A stretch of 27,805 bases of DNA from a virus. Below, piece after piece: positions 1 through 7,437 of this stretch. A program made the translations under genes and the position numbers. The DNA is taken from the IMG/VR virus record IMGVR_UViG_3300025168_000505, positions 1 through 27,805 of that record; one strand, given 5' to 3'. How positions within the stretch are numbered: position 1 is the first letter of the stretch; each line of letters starts with the position of its first letter. Below the pieces are notes generated by a model. It was not told the DNA's origin, made no database searches, and saw only the letters and a program-made list of their open reading frames with translations.

Positions 1-318
1 GATTGGTTTGATATTATTAGTAAGAAAAGTAAAGCCAGAAGAAAGAAGCATTCTAAAAGAACTAAGAAAAAGAAAAGGCGAAGTGGCGATAACTTTAAAA
101 GAGAAAAGGATGAGGGATTACATGGTTGGTTCTCAAGAAGAGGCGGGAAGCAAAAGAAGGGCGGTAAAACTCAAAGTGGTTGGATTGCTTGTGGAACTTG
201 CAAAGATAAAGGAGGACCAAAACCTTGTGGAAGAACAGATGCTTCTAAAGGAAGAAAGAGAAGGTGTAGACCTACTTGTGCCGCTTGTAAAACTTATAAA
301 AGGAGGAAAGGAAAATGA
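1..318 (+). CDS. Cys-rich basic protein, 5' end cut by window edge (DUF5872-like)
   Basis: The frame starting at base 1 is open to a TGA at 316-318 and gives 105 residues; the start codon is missing. The visible N-terminus DWFDIIS matches the tag shared by the next genes (M-x-W-x-x-I-[IL]-K), so probably only one or two codons are lost. Next comes a very basic Lys/Arg stretch, then a GLHGWF segment and a Cys-rich C-terminus with CGTC, PCGR, CRPTC and AAC. This resembles small Cys-rich proteins of giant viruses and marine phages (I believe the DUF5872 type, from memory). It may bind zinc or nucleic acid. The TGA overlaps the next ATG (ATGA), supporting this frame. A longer-looking ORF in another frame, beginning at base 8, is a shadow: it lacks a family pattern and overlaps the next gene. 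Confidence 0.82.
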   Translation, partial: DWFDIISKKSKARRKKHSKRTKKKKRRSGDNFKREKDEGLHGWFSRRGGKQKKGGKTQSGWIACGTCKDKGGPKPCGRTDASKGRKRRCRPTCAACKTYKRRKGK

Positions 319-707
319 AGTGGGATTCTATTTTAAAAGCGGGTAACTGTTATATGTCAGCCTATTCGTATGTTTTTGATGACCATATTAAAAACAATGG
401 AACAAAACTTTTATTAGTCCATGCCGAAGTAACAGGAACAGGAGGAAATGTGGCAAATATTAAATACGGTCATGCTTTTGTTTTAGATGGTGATTACGTT
501 ATTGATACAGAAGCGTTGGCTAAAGGACTTCAACATCGTTATCCATATGAAGAATATTACGCAATTGGTAAAATTGAAAATGAAGAAATTTACAATTTCA
601 ATGAATTGTTAGCCCATTCACAAATAAATGGTCATTATGGACCCTGGCCTCCTGCAAATGAAGAAGTTAATAGTATGATAGATATGCTTAGGGGGAATAA
701 AAGGTGA
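315..707 (+). CDS. Tagged conserved phage protein with Cys/His/Asp, possible papain-like fold
   Basis: This is a 130-residue protein. The ATG at 315 is preceded by AGGAGGAAAGG, a strong Shine-Dalgarno region, and overlaps the stop of the previous gene. The N-terminus MKWDSILK is the shared tag. It is followed directly by GNCY, then LVHAEVTG, then KYGHAFVLDGDYVID. That order (Cys near the start, His in YGHA, Asp a few residues on) resembles NlpC/papain-like or transglutaminase-like proteins and matches a type of small protein I remember from marine phages. Cys12, His54 and a following Asp would be the candidate catalytic residues. No substrate can be named; a structural, non-catalytic role is equally possible. 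Confidence 0.8.
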   Translation: MKWDSILKAGNCYMSAYSYVFDDHIKNNGTKLLLVHAEVTGTGGNVANIKYGHAFVLDGDYVIDTEALAKGLQHRYPYEEYYAIGKIENEEIYNFNELLAHSQINGHYGPWPPANEEVNSMIDMLRGNKR

Positions 708-919
708 TTTGGAAAGACATTTTAAAATATAATAAAAAGTTGGGTTGCACAGTTCGTGTAAAACTTACCCCTGAAATGCAAAGGGATATTGATTTAGTTA
801 TAGGAAAAATAATGGGGGATGTTTCTATGAAGGATAAAGTAAAACAGGTATTAACAATAGACGGTAATGAACTGTTTGTATCTAAACCCCACAGTAGAGA
901 TTTAGAATTTGTAAATTGA
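704..919 (+). CDS. Small tagged protein of unknown function
   Basis: This 71-residue protein starts with GTG at 704, overlapping the TGA of the previous gene (GTGA). An AAAAGG sequence lies just upstream. The N-terminus MIWKDILK is the shared tag, which confirms the GTG start. The remainder is a short mixed-charge domain beginning TVRVKLTPEMQRDIDLVIGKI. I do not recognise it and see no Cys cluster, membrane segment or catalytic motif. Its position inside a run of tagged genes suggests the same fate as its neighbours, possibly virion association. Confidence 0.78.
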   Translation: MIWKDILKYNKKLGCTVRVKLTPEMQRDIDLVIGKIMGDVSMKDKVKQVLTIDGNELFVSKPHSRDLEFVN

Positions 920-928
920 GGTATTAAA

Positions 929-1309
929 ATGAATTGGAAAGACATACTAAAAGACGATTGCGGGTGTGGTTGTAATTCTTGTGAAGAAGAAGAGGAGGAG
1001 GAAGACTTTTTAAAGGCTTCTAAAAAACCACAAATTAAAAGAGTTAAAGGTGGAGTAATGTACAGGGGAGAAAAATTTCCTGGTCTAAATAAACCTAAAC
1101 GTGCGCCTAAGGGAAGTAAGAAAAAGTATCGGGTCTTGGCTCATGTAAAAGGAAAATATAAAATAGTTTCATTTGGTGCTAGAGGATATAAGGACTTCTT
1201 ACAACATAAAAATAAAAAGCGCAGGTCTAATTTTAAATCAAGACATAATTGTGATGAGAAGAAAAACAAACTAACGGCTGGATATTGGGCTTGTAATTAT
1301 AATTGGTGA
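929..1309 (+). CDS. Tagged protein with C-terminal RHxC/YWxC motif
   Basis: This is a 126-residue protein with ATG at 929 and GAGGT upstream. The N-terminus MNWKDILK is the shared tag. A Cys cluster (CGCGCNSC, about residues 11-18) follows, then a run of Glu and a basic domain. The C-terminus contains FGARGYKDFLQHK, KRRSNFKSRHNC and AGYWACNYNW. This combination, KRR-x-F-x-x-RH-x-C followed by YW-x-C, recurs in uncharacterised proteins of marine phages and large eukaryotic viruses that I remember without a firm family name. The spaced Cys and His residues suggest metal binding. The fusion of a tag, a Cys/acidic linker and the conserved domain makes it modular. Confidence 0.8.
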   Translation: MNWKDILKDDCGCGCNSCEEEEEEEDFLKASKKPQIKRVKGGVMYRGEKFPGLNKPKRAPKGSKKKYRVLAHVKGKYKIVSFGARGYKDFLQHKNKKRRSNFKSRHNCDEKKNKLTAGYWACNYNW

Positions 1310-1313
1310 TACT

Positions 1314-2012
1314 ATGAATTGGTGGGATATTATTAAAAGAGATATGGAAAAAATTAGAACTTCTACTGGCGACAGACTAAGAGTGAGAGATGTAGGAAGA
1401 TTTCAAAATCTCTTAAGAACTCTACTTATAGAACACGTTATTGATGATTTAGACCAAGCAGGAAGGAGATATAAAATTCATTTTAAGGATAGACAATTGA
1501 TTGGTAATTTTTACGAATTCTCTATGTCTATTAGGCCAAAAACCGCAGACGGAAGACAAGTACATTACAACTTTACATTATTGGAAAACGATGAGGGAGA
1601 TTACGAATATGCCCGAATATATGGTCCAGAATTAAACTTAACTGATGAAGATATTATTGAAAGTGAATATGAACTAATGAAGATTATTCACGAAGCCATT
1701 GGTAAAATTGTGTATCAAGATGCCCCTAAGTCAATTGACATAAGAATAAAGTCTGAGGATGAAAAAACTATTAAAGAGATTGCCCTAGAATTAGAAACTG
1801 CAAATCCTGGTTATGAATACGACTTTAGTTTAGGTCGTTTAATTAAGAAGCCTAAGGGTGAATATGCAGAAGATATTGCTAATATTTCTCAAGAAGAAAG
1901 ACAAGAGAGTAATAATACTATTGAGGAAAGAATGGAAATGGACACGGGGCTAAACATAGAAGGTTTCATTAATGAAATTAAAAGAAAGGGTGGGTTTAAT
2001 GGTCAGTCTTAA
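1314..2012 (+). CDS. Tagged protein of unknown function, 232 residues
   Basis: ATG at 1314 lies two bases after the previous stop, with GGTGA upstream inside the end of that gene. The N-terminus MNWWDIIKRD is the shared tag. Residues about 20-130 look like a folded alpha/beta domain (RYKIHFKDRQLIGNFYEFSM, then IRPKTADGRQVHYNFTLLE). A second segment runs at about 140-185 and the C-terminus is Glu-rich. I do not recognise a family. Its place among tagged genes and before tail genes suggests a head-associated or internal virion role, which is inference. Confidence 0.75.
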   Translation: MNWWDIIKRDMEKIRTSTGDRLRVRDVGRFQNLLRTLLIEHVIDDLDQAGRRYKIHFKDRQLIGNFYEFSMSIRPKTADGRQVHYNFTLLENDEGDYEYARIYGPELNLTDEDIIESEYELMKIIHEAIGKIVYQDAPKSIDIRIKSEDEKTIKEIALELETANPGYEYDFSLGRLIKKPKGEYAEDIANISQEERQESNNTIEERMEMDTGLNIEGFINEIKRKGGFNGQS

Positions 2013-2211
2013 GAAAATGAGATTGAGACTTGAGGAAGTTAAAAACGAATTAGAGATGGATTTAGATAGAATAATTCAACAGAATAAAGAACTAGAAGAA
2101 ATTAGTGAAGAACTTTTAGGTGAAAAATTATCTGATGAGATTATTGAACAGGTTGTAGAACAAGAATTTGTTGCCACGATTACCCGAAGAATAAAGGAGG
2201 CTTTTGAATGA
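1999..2211 (+). CDS. Small coiled-coil protein
   Basis: Starting at ATG 1999 the protein has 70 residues; an in-frame ATG at 1972 would add nine. I prefer 1999 because GGGTGGG lies just upstream and the overlap with the previous gene falls to 14 bases. The sequence is almost entirely charged heptad-like helix (LRLEEVKNELEMDLDRIIQQ and onward), so a coiled coil is likely. It lacks the shared tag, unlike all its neighbours. Its TGA overlaps the next ATG. It could be a scaffold or partner of the tagged proteins on either side, but nothing in the sequence proves this. Confidence 0.68.
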   Translation: MVSLKKMRLRLEEVKNELEMDLDRIIQQNKELEEISEELLGEKLSDEIIEQVVEQEFVATITRRIKEAFE

Positions 2212-3968
2212 ATTGGAAAAAAATATTAAAAAATATATTTCCAGAAGAAGGAGAAAGCATGGAAGAATTTATGGAAAGAACAGGTACTGATAAAAAAATA
2301 ATTTCTCCAGAACAAATAAGAGGTTTTAAAAATAGACCCACAAAGCCTACTGAACTACAAGAAAGGGATGCTCGGTTTACGAAAAATACAAATGACTTCT
2401 CAACATTAATAGAAAACGAATATTGTCATTATGTGGATGAATATAATTTAGAACCTAAATCATTAATAATTGTAGGGGAATTTAATAAACCATTAGATGA
2501 ATTTGTTTATAAAAGACATGACAAAACTACTGCTTATAATTTAATTCATACTATTTATTTTAATAAATTGTATAACATTGTGAGAGAAAATGGGGGTAAC
2601 TTAATTCTTAATGATGAATTATATAATACAGAAATTTTAAATATGGAAATATTAGATAAAATATCATCAAAAACAAAACCAGATAATAATTATGATTTAA
2701 TAGATATTGATATGAAACAGGTAAATAGTATTTTAGGGACAGCATGTAATTTTTTAGATGGTATGTTTAAGGTATTTTCACTATCAGCCCCATTTAAAAA
2801 TTATATACATGGACGACGTATAGAGAACAGTAAGAGTAGTCCCGATTGTAAAAAACTTTTAGAGTCGTTACCTTCGTACAAGGGGCGAGAGTATTCTAAG
2901 GAAGAACGAAGTCAAATACCTACGAGTTTATTTAATATTTTACACGATGCGGCTAACGAACTTATTGAACAAAACGATTCCTATATAGTTCATGGAGTGT
3001 GTAAATTTCATATACCCAGTTATTATCGTTCACAGATAGGTAAAGTATACACCGTCTTTTTCAGTACAGAAGAAGAAATGTATGGGTTAATTAAAAATTA
3101 TAGAAATTTAATAAAATTATCATCGGGCGAAAAATTAATGGCAAACGGAACTAAGAACATAAGAGTATCAAGATTTAGACCACAACTGAATAGATTAGGT
3201 GAAAGGGACATATTGAAGACTTCGTATGTAGGTGTAGGTAAATTTCCAAAAGTAATACCTAAATCAGCAAAATTATTTAAAGAAGAATTTAGTCGGATAT
3301 TTGATATAGCATTTTCAAATGAAATTACAGATAGAGAAGAACAAAGAATTAAGGGAGGTTATCGAAGTAGGTCAAGTTTGATTCCAGAATGGTTTGATGA
3401 AGTGGTTAAAATACTTTTACAAGACGAAGTAGAAAACTTCTTTACTAAATTAATGGATATTATCGAGCAAGGTACAAAAAACGGTTTATCAAAATCAGAT
3501 TATACTGAATGGTTTATGAGAAATATGTACTATGCGTTAGATAATATAGATGAGTTAAAAATTAGTAAAGAGGATTACAGAGAATATATATGGCTTACTA
3601 TGGAAAAGGTATTTATTGAAACGGCTAATGAAACAATTTATATTAATGTGTACAATGAAGAGGAAGAGGAAGATGCTGATTATATAAAGGAGACAGCGTT
3701 AAATTATATTGATACATTTTTCAACGACTTTTCACACGAACTTTTAGATGATACAGATATACAAACTGTTATAGATTATATGAATACTGGACCTTCTGGT
3801 GTAGAAAGAGCAAGAATGGAAGCAGATACGAGATATGACCAACAAGATTATAGTGGAAGAGGAAAAGAGTATCAAAGAATAAATCTAGAGGGAGTTGAAA
3901 ATATGCCAGATGGGGATAGGGAAGAACAGGTATTAGAAGAAAGATTAAGGAGGCCAAGACGTGGATGA
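2208..3968 (+). CDS. Large tagged protein of unknown function, 586 residues
   Basis: ATG at 2208 overlaps the previous stop and follows AAGGAGG. The N-terminus MNWKKILKN is the shared tag, followed by an acidic stretch. The central part (about residues 50-400) looks like a folded, mostly helical protein without a motif I can name. The C-terminal part has an acidic run (EEEEEDADY) and a charged, disordered-looking tail ending in RRPRRG. It lies directly before the tail-terminator-like gene, so a head, neck or internal virion protein is plausible. It is the largest member of the tagged set. No transmembrane segment, Walker motif or nuclease motif was seen. Confidence 0.75.
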   Translation: MNWKKILKNIFPEEGESMEEFMERTGTDKKIISPEQIRGFKNRPTKPTELQERDARFTKNTNDFSTLIENEYCHYVDEYNLEPKSLIIVGEFNKPLDEFVYKRHDKTTAYNLIHTIYFNKLYNIVRENGGNLILNDELYNTEILNMEILDKISSKTKPDNNYDLIDIDMKQVNSILGTACNFLDGMFKVFSLSAPFKNYIHGRRIENSKSSPDCKKLLESLPSYKGREYSKEERSQIPTSLFNILHDAANELIEQNDSYIVHGVCKFHIPSYYRSQIGKVYTVFFSTEEEMYGLIKNYRNLIKLSSGEKLMANGTKNIRVSRFRPQLNRLGERDILKTSYVGVGKFPKVIPKSAKLFKEEFSRIFDIAFSNEITDREEQRIKGGYRSRSSLIPEWFDEVVKILLQDEVENFFTKLMDIIEQGTKNGLSKSDYTEWFMRNMYYALDNIDELKISKEDYREYIWLTMEKVFIETANETIYINVYNEEEEEDADYIKETALNYIDTFFNDFSHELLDDTDIQTVIDYMNTGPSGVERARMEADTRYDQQDYSGRGKEYQRINLEGVENMPDGDREEQVLEERLRRPRRG

Positions 3969-4545
3969 AACAACATATTTAATTACACTATTAGACGAAT
4001 ACTGGAATACTGCTGTAACAGCATTAGGTTCAGAAATACCCTCAATACATAGGGTTAAACCACAAATAATGGATATTAGGTCTATGGATTCAACTAGAAC
4101 TAATGGAAAGGGTGGTAACAGAGTTAGAATTAGTTCTGCAAAAGAAACTACGGTAGATGGAGTTACGCCTTCTAAAGATTTAGTTGTAGTAATGGAAAAC
4201 TCGCAATCAATAGAATACCCCACAAGAGATTGGTCTGTCCGTAATGAAACTTATAGTATGTCTGTTAGTATTAGAACAAAACAAGACGATAGAAGAACTA
4301 ATGATAGTGGGAGAGTTTCCCCAAGTGGTTCTACATTTGGAAGAGATAGAATAGAAAACCTTTATAAGATAGTTCGATACATAATCGAAACGAACAGAAG
4401 AGGGTGGTTTAGGACAACGGGAACATTGTTCCAAAATATTAAACACATAAACTTTGGTTCAAGAACCGAAAGTAATGATAAGAAAAGTAGAATATTCGGG
4501 TATAAGATTGACGTAACACTTAAACGTTTTTCGGTATGTTTGTAA
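3961..4545 (+). CDS. Probable tail terminator / head-tail joining protein
   Basis: This 194-residue protein starts with GTG at 3961, preceded by AAGGAGG about eight bases upstream, and overlaps the previous gene by eight bases. It lies immediately before the tail tube gene, the usual position for tail terminator or tail completion proteins of siphoviruses. The size and general make-up fit: an N-terminal helix (LLDEYWNTAV), then beta-rich segments and a C-terminal strand (IDVTLKRFSVCL). Sequence similarity is too weak to name a family. A neck or head-closure protein is the main alternative. Confidence 0.55.
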   Translation: MDETTYLITLLDEYWNTAVTALGSEIPSIHRVKPQIMDIRSMDSTRTNGKGGNRVRISSAKETTVDGVTPSKDLVVVMENSQSIEYPTRDWSVRNETYSMSVSIRTKQDDRRTNDSGRVSPSGSTFGRDRIENLYKIVRYIIETNRRGWFRTTGTLFQNIKHINFGSRTESNDKKSRIFGYKIDVTLKRFSVCL

Positions 4546-4560
4546 AGTAGGTGAAATAAG

Positions 4561-6819
4561 ATGACGAGTAATAATATATGGATGGACTCTGGGGCGATGG
4601 TATCAATGATACCTGAAATGGATTTGTATTTGGGCGACTTCGCAAGTAGTAGTTCAAGTAATAATCAGAATGTAATAACATTAGGTACTGCTTTTACAGG
4701 AAAGTTTAGCCTAGTGGCTAATTTGTATAGAGGGTGTTATTTGAACATTTATGTTGGAACAGCACATACAGGTGGGAGTTCTGGTAATTCATTGACTCTA
4801 AATCAACACTTTGACCGAGTTATGATTCAATCTAATGCCTCAGGTACAATTACCGTTAATGACTCACTTCCTGCCGATTTTACTTCTGATGAAACAAAAT
4901 TTTATGGAATTATTGAACATTTTGGAACACCAGTTCCAGCCCCTAGTGCGGCAGTAACAGGTACAATAAGTAGTGCTACAATTAATACTGCTGGTAACAA
5001 TGTAACTGCTAATTTGGCTATTCTTGATAATACTGAAATTAATGCAGGTGCTTTATCGGGAGGTTCTAATGGGGAAATTCAATTAACAATTTCAGCACAT
5101 AGCACAACAGTAACTTTTGCTACTGTGGATGCTACTAATTATGAAGATGGAGATACAGATGATGATGGTGGAATGGTTTTTACTGTTGTAGGCACGACAG
5201 GAAATGAAACTGTTGGGATAATTTTTAATGATAGTGATGAAGGAAATAAAGCCACAGGTGCGGATAGAGATATTACAATTACAGTTACAACAGGTAATGA
5301 CGGTGCTACTGTTGCCGAAGCGGTTAGACTTGCTTTGGCTGATGAAGATTTAACTATCACAAGAGCCGCTAATGTATTGACAGTTACAAATACTATTGGA
5401 GGACTAGGTGCTACTACAACGGAAGATACTAATGGAGGTGTAACTATAAGTAGCACTACTGCGGGTGGCGTAATTACAGCAGTTACAATTAACAATGCAG
5501 GAACGGGTTTTTCTGGTAGTGGAAACTACTCTATTGGAAATGGTGAAATAGCACTTGCTACATCTACTGCGGGTAATCCTAAATTACTTTCTGATACATG
5601 GTTAGGATTAACTGAATCAGTTTCTATTCCATCTACTTCTGTTGAAACTAAGGCTATCCCAATTTCCTCTGGTTCAAGAAGTATGACTTACCAATTTAAA
5701 GGTATGGAAACAACAAGCGGGGGAAGTTTTTCTGTAACTGCTAATAACTTTTCTTGGCTTTATTACGCATTGGGTAATAAAGAAATTACATCTATTGGAA
5801 CAGGAACACCTGGCGCAGTTACAGTAAGCGACGAATTTACAACAAGTGGTCTATCAGCAACTAACTTTGTTTATGATACGGATGCACCGACTGTTGGATT
5901 TAATAGAGTAGAAGGTAACACAATTTGTCCACCTCTTAATCCTATACTTGTTCAAAATACTGCAAATGTTAAAAAGGTTAATACGGGTACTTTAACTGAA
6001 AAAATTACCTATGCTTTGACAGAATCGAATAGCGAGGACTTACCTACATTTGCTCTAGAATATACTCTTAAGAAACCCGACAGTCAATCTACTGTTGCCG
6101 TTGATGCGGGTTCACAAATTTTACCTAGTGGTATGAGTGCAAGTAAGGAAACTGTGTATTCTAAGATTTATCCAGGTTGTATGGTTAGTTCACTAACTTT
6201 AGAGGCTTCCGCAACACAAGAAGTTAATATGAATGTAAACTTTGAAACTAAAAAGACATTTGTAGCACCCACAAATTACGATACTGCGAATCAAGTAACT
6301 GACGTTAGAGACTTTGTAAACTTTGGTTCACCTCAAGGTGGTATTGCTAATGAAGATGAAATATTGTTAAGACCTTTCTTCTTTTCAGATGGTACTATCT
6401 CTATGTTTGGGCAAGATTACATTCGCATAGAAACTATGTCTTTAGAAATTAATAACAGTATAACACCAAAGCGATTTATAGGAAGATATGATAAAACTAG
6501 CCAAATGCACTTTCCAGGCCAAAGAACCTATAATCTATCCTTTACTGGGCTAGTAACAGATTCAGCCGTATTTGATGCCCTTCGGGAAACACAAGCCTTT
6601 TCACTAAATGGAACTGATGGAAACCAAATTACTCTAAGATTTACAAAAGAAGCAGGTTCTACTGATGAATCATTAGAAATGGTTTTCCAAGACTACATGG
6701 TAACTACTGCTGATTTCCCACTTACTAACGATAAGGGACCAATTTCAGTATCATGGACAATTGTACCGCTTAAGTTAAAGAGTTGTTCACACGTAACTAA
6801 CTGGATTATTCAAGGCTAA
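4561..6819 (+). CDS. Major tail tube protein with inserted beta domain
   Basis: This 752-residue protein starts at ATG 4561 with AGGTGA upstream. The C-terminal half (about 345-752) has tail-tube features: SVETKAIPISSGSRSMTYQF, repeated beta strands, ETMSLEINNSITPKRFIGRY and a final ISVSWTIVPLK. It sits directly before the tail chaperone, as tail tube genes do. Residues about 130-330 look like an inserted Thr/Gly-rich beta domain of the kind that decorates phage structural proteins (AEAVRLALADEDLTITRAAN). Two related motifs, TGTISSATINTAG and GVITAVTINNAGTG, flank it. The protein is roughly twice the usual length for tube proteins, explained by this insert and an N-terminal extension. Tube identity is inferred from order and pattern. 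Confidence 0.72.
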   Translation: MTSNNIWMDSGAMVSMIPEMDLYLGDFASSSSSNNQNVITLGTAFTGKFSLVANLYRGCYLNIYVGTAHTGGSSGNSLTLNQHFDRVMIQSNASGTITVNDSLPADFTSDETKFYGIIEHFGTPVPAPSAAVTGTISSATINTAGNNVTANLAILDNTEINAGALSGGSNGEIQLTISAHSTTVTFATVDATNYEDGDTDDDGGMVFTVVGTTGNETVGIIFNDSDEGNKATGADRDITITVTTGNDGATVAEAVRLALADEDLTITRAANVLTVTNTIGGLGATTTEDTNGGVTISSTTAGGVITAVTINNAGTGFSGSGNYSIGNGEIALATSTAGNPKLLSDTWLGLTESVSIPSTSVETKAIPISSGSRSMTYQFKGMETTSGGSFSVTANNFSWLYYALGNKEITSIGTGTPGAVTVSDEFTTSGLSATNFVYDTDAPTVGFNRVEGNTICPPLNPILVQNTANVKKVNTGTLTEKITYALTESNSEDLPTFALEYTLKKPDSQSTVAVDAGSQILPSGMSASKETVYSKIYPGCMVSSLTLEASATQEVNMNVNFETKKTFVAPTNYDTANQVTDVRDFVNFGSPQGGIANEDEILLRPFFFSDGTISMFGQDYIRIETMSLEINNSITPKRFIGRYDKTSQMHFPGQRTYNLSFTGLVTDSAVFDALRETQAFSLNGTDGNQITLRFTKEAGSTDESLEMVFQDYMVTTADFPLTNDKGPISVSWTIVPLKLKSCSHVTNWIIQG

Positions 6820-6865
6820 ATCTTATAAGCCTCCAGCACTTGCGTATAACTAGGAGAGATACTCT

Positions 6866-7240
6866 ATGGATAAAAAGACGTTGAAAAATAAGAATTTGCT
6901 ATTTGCCCCTACTGAATCACAAGTGCATTACGTTAAGGTTGCACCAGATTCAGATGAATACCTAAAGGTTTGGATTAAAGAACCCACCTTCCTACAATTG
7001 GAAAAGGCTCAAGCCAAACTCATCAATTTAAACTCACGGACAAAGGATATTAGTCTTGAAATGGACACACTTTTCAGATACCTTTGGGAAGCCTTTGTAG
7101 AAAAGACTGAACCTTCTCTTTCTGCTATTGAAATTCTCAGACTCAATCCTTATGTTGGAAATCAAATTAAGGATATTTTACCAGACCCCTTTAATTTAGA
7201 GGGGGATGAAGATTTAAAAGTGTCTACCGACAAGCCTTAA
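6866..7240 (+). CDS. Tail assembly chaperone, short form (gpG-like)
   Basis: This 124-residue protein starts at ATG 6866 after AGGAGAG. It lies between the tail tube and tape measure genes, the position of lambda G and its analogues, which coat the tape measure during tail assembly and are absent from the finished tail. The body is helical and ends DPFNLEGDEDLKVSTDKP. The last 30 bases overlap an open -1 frame, and a TTTAAAA heptamer lies at 7213-7219, so this is the zero-frame product of a frameshift pair. Assignment rests on gene order, size and the frameshift cassette rather than sequence similarity. Confidence 0.85.
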   Translation: MDKKTLKNKNLLFAPTESQVHYVKVAPDSDEYLKVWIKEPTFLQLEKAQAKLINLNSRTKDISLEMDTLFRYLWEAFVEKTEPSLSAIEILRLNPYVGNQIKDILPDPFNLEGDEDLKVSTDKP

Positions 7241-7437
7241 TTGGAAACAAAATAGATAATCCAGTAGTCGCATCACGCATAACTTTATATATCTTGGCAA
7301 AGGAACTTAATATTAGTCCCGCTGAGGCGTATTCTTTGCCTTACAGCATGATAAGGGACTTTATGATTCTTTTTTCAATTCAGAAAGAAGAAGAGACTAA
7401 ACAGATGGAGAAGATGAAGAATGGCAGACATAGATAA
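6866..7437 (+). CDS. Tail assembly chaperone, -1 frameshift product (gpGT-like)
   Basis: Ribosomes that slip back one base on TTTAAAA (7213-7219) would read 118 zero-frame residues and then 72 residues of the -1 frame, ending at TAA 7435-7437, about 190 in total. The extension begins SVYRQALIGNKIDNPVVASR and continues through ISPAEAYSLPYSMIRDFMIL. That is the look of T domains, in which a short helical region recruits the tape measure and tube protein. The -1 frame is closed upstream by TGA 7207-7209 and the zero frame ends at 7240, so the shift must occur within about 30 bases. TTTAAAA is the only canonical heptamer there. The extension has no good start of its own and overlaps the tape measure start by 17 bases. 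Confidence 0.85.
7213..7219 (+). promoter_or_regulatory. Programmed -1 frameshift slippery site TTTAAAA
   Basis: The heptamer fits X XXY YYZ in the correct phase: zero-frame codons are gat, tta, aaa, so the pairing is T TTA AAA. After slippage the tRNAs re-pair on TTT and AAA and reading resumes at AGT 7219. I see no obvious pseudoknot or long stem in the next 60 bases, so any stimulatory structure is weak or not evident by eye. Confidence 0.85.

Noticed and set aside
8-346. 112-residue ORF at the left edge
   Set aside because: It is a shadow: the frame starting at base 1 has the tag-like start, Cys motifs and an ATGA junction with the next gene, while this frame has no family pattern and overlaps the next gene.
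5139-5495. 118-residue Val-rich minus-strand ORF
   Set aside because: It is antisense to the Thr-rich insert of the tail tube gene, with no Shine-Dalgarno support.
6820-6865. Possible promoter (TTATAAG) before the tail chaperone
   Set aside because: The match to an archaeal TATA box is partial, no BRE-like purine run precedes it, and AT-rich DNA gives many such matches.
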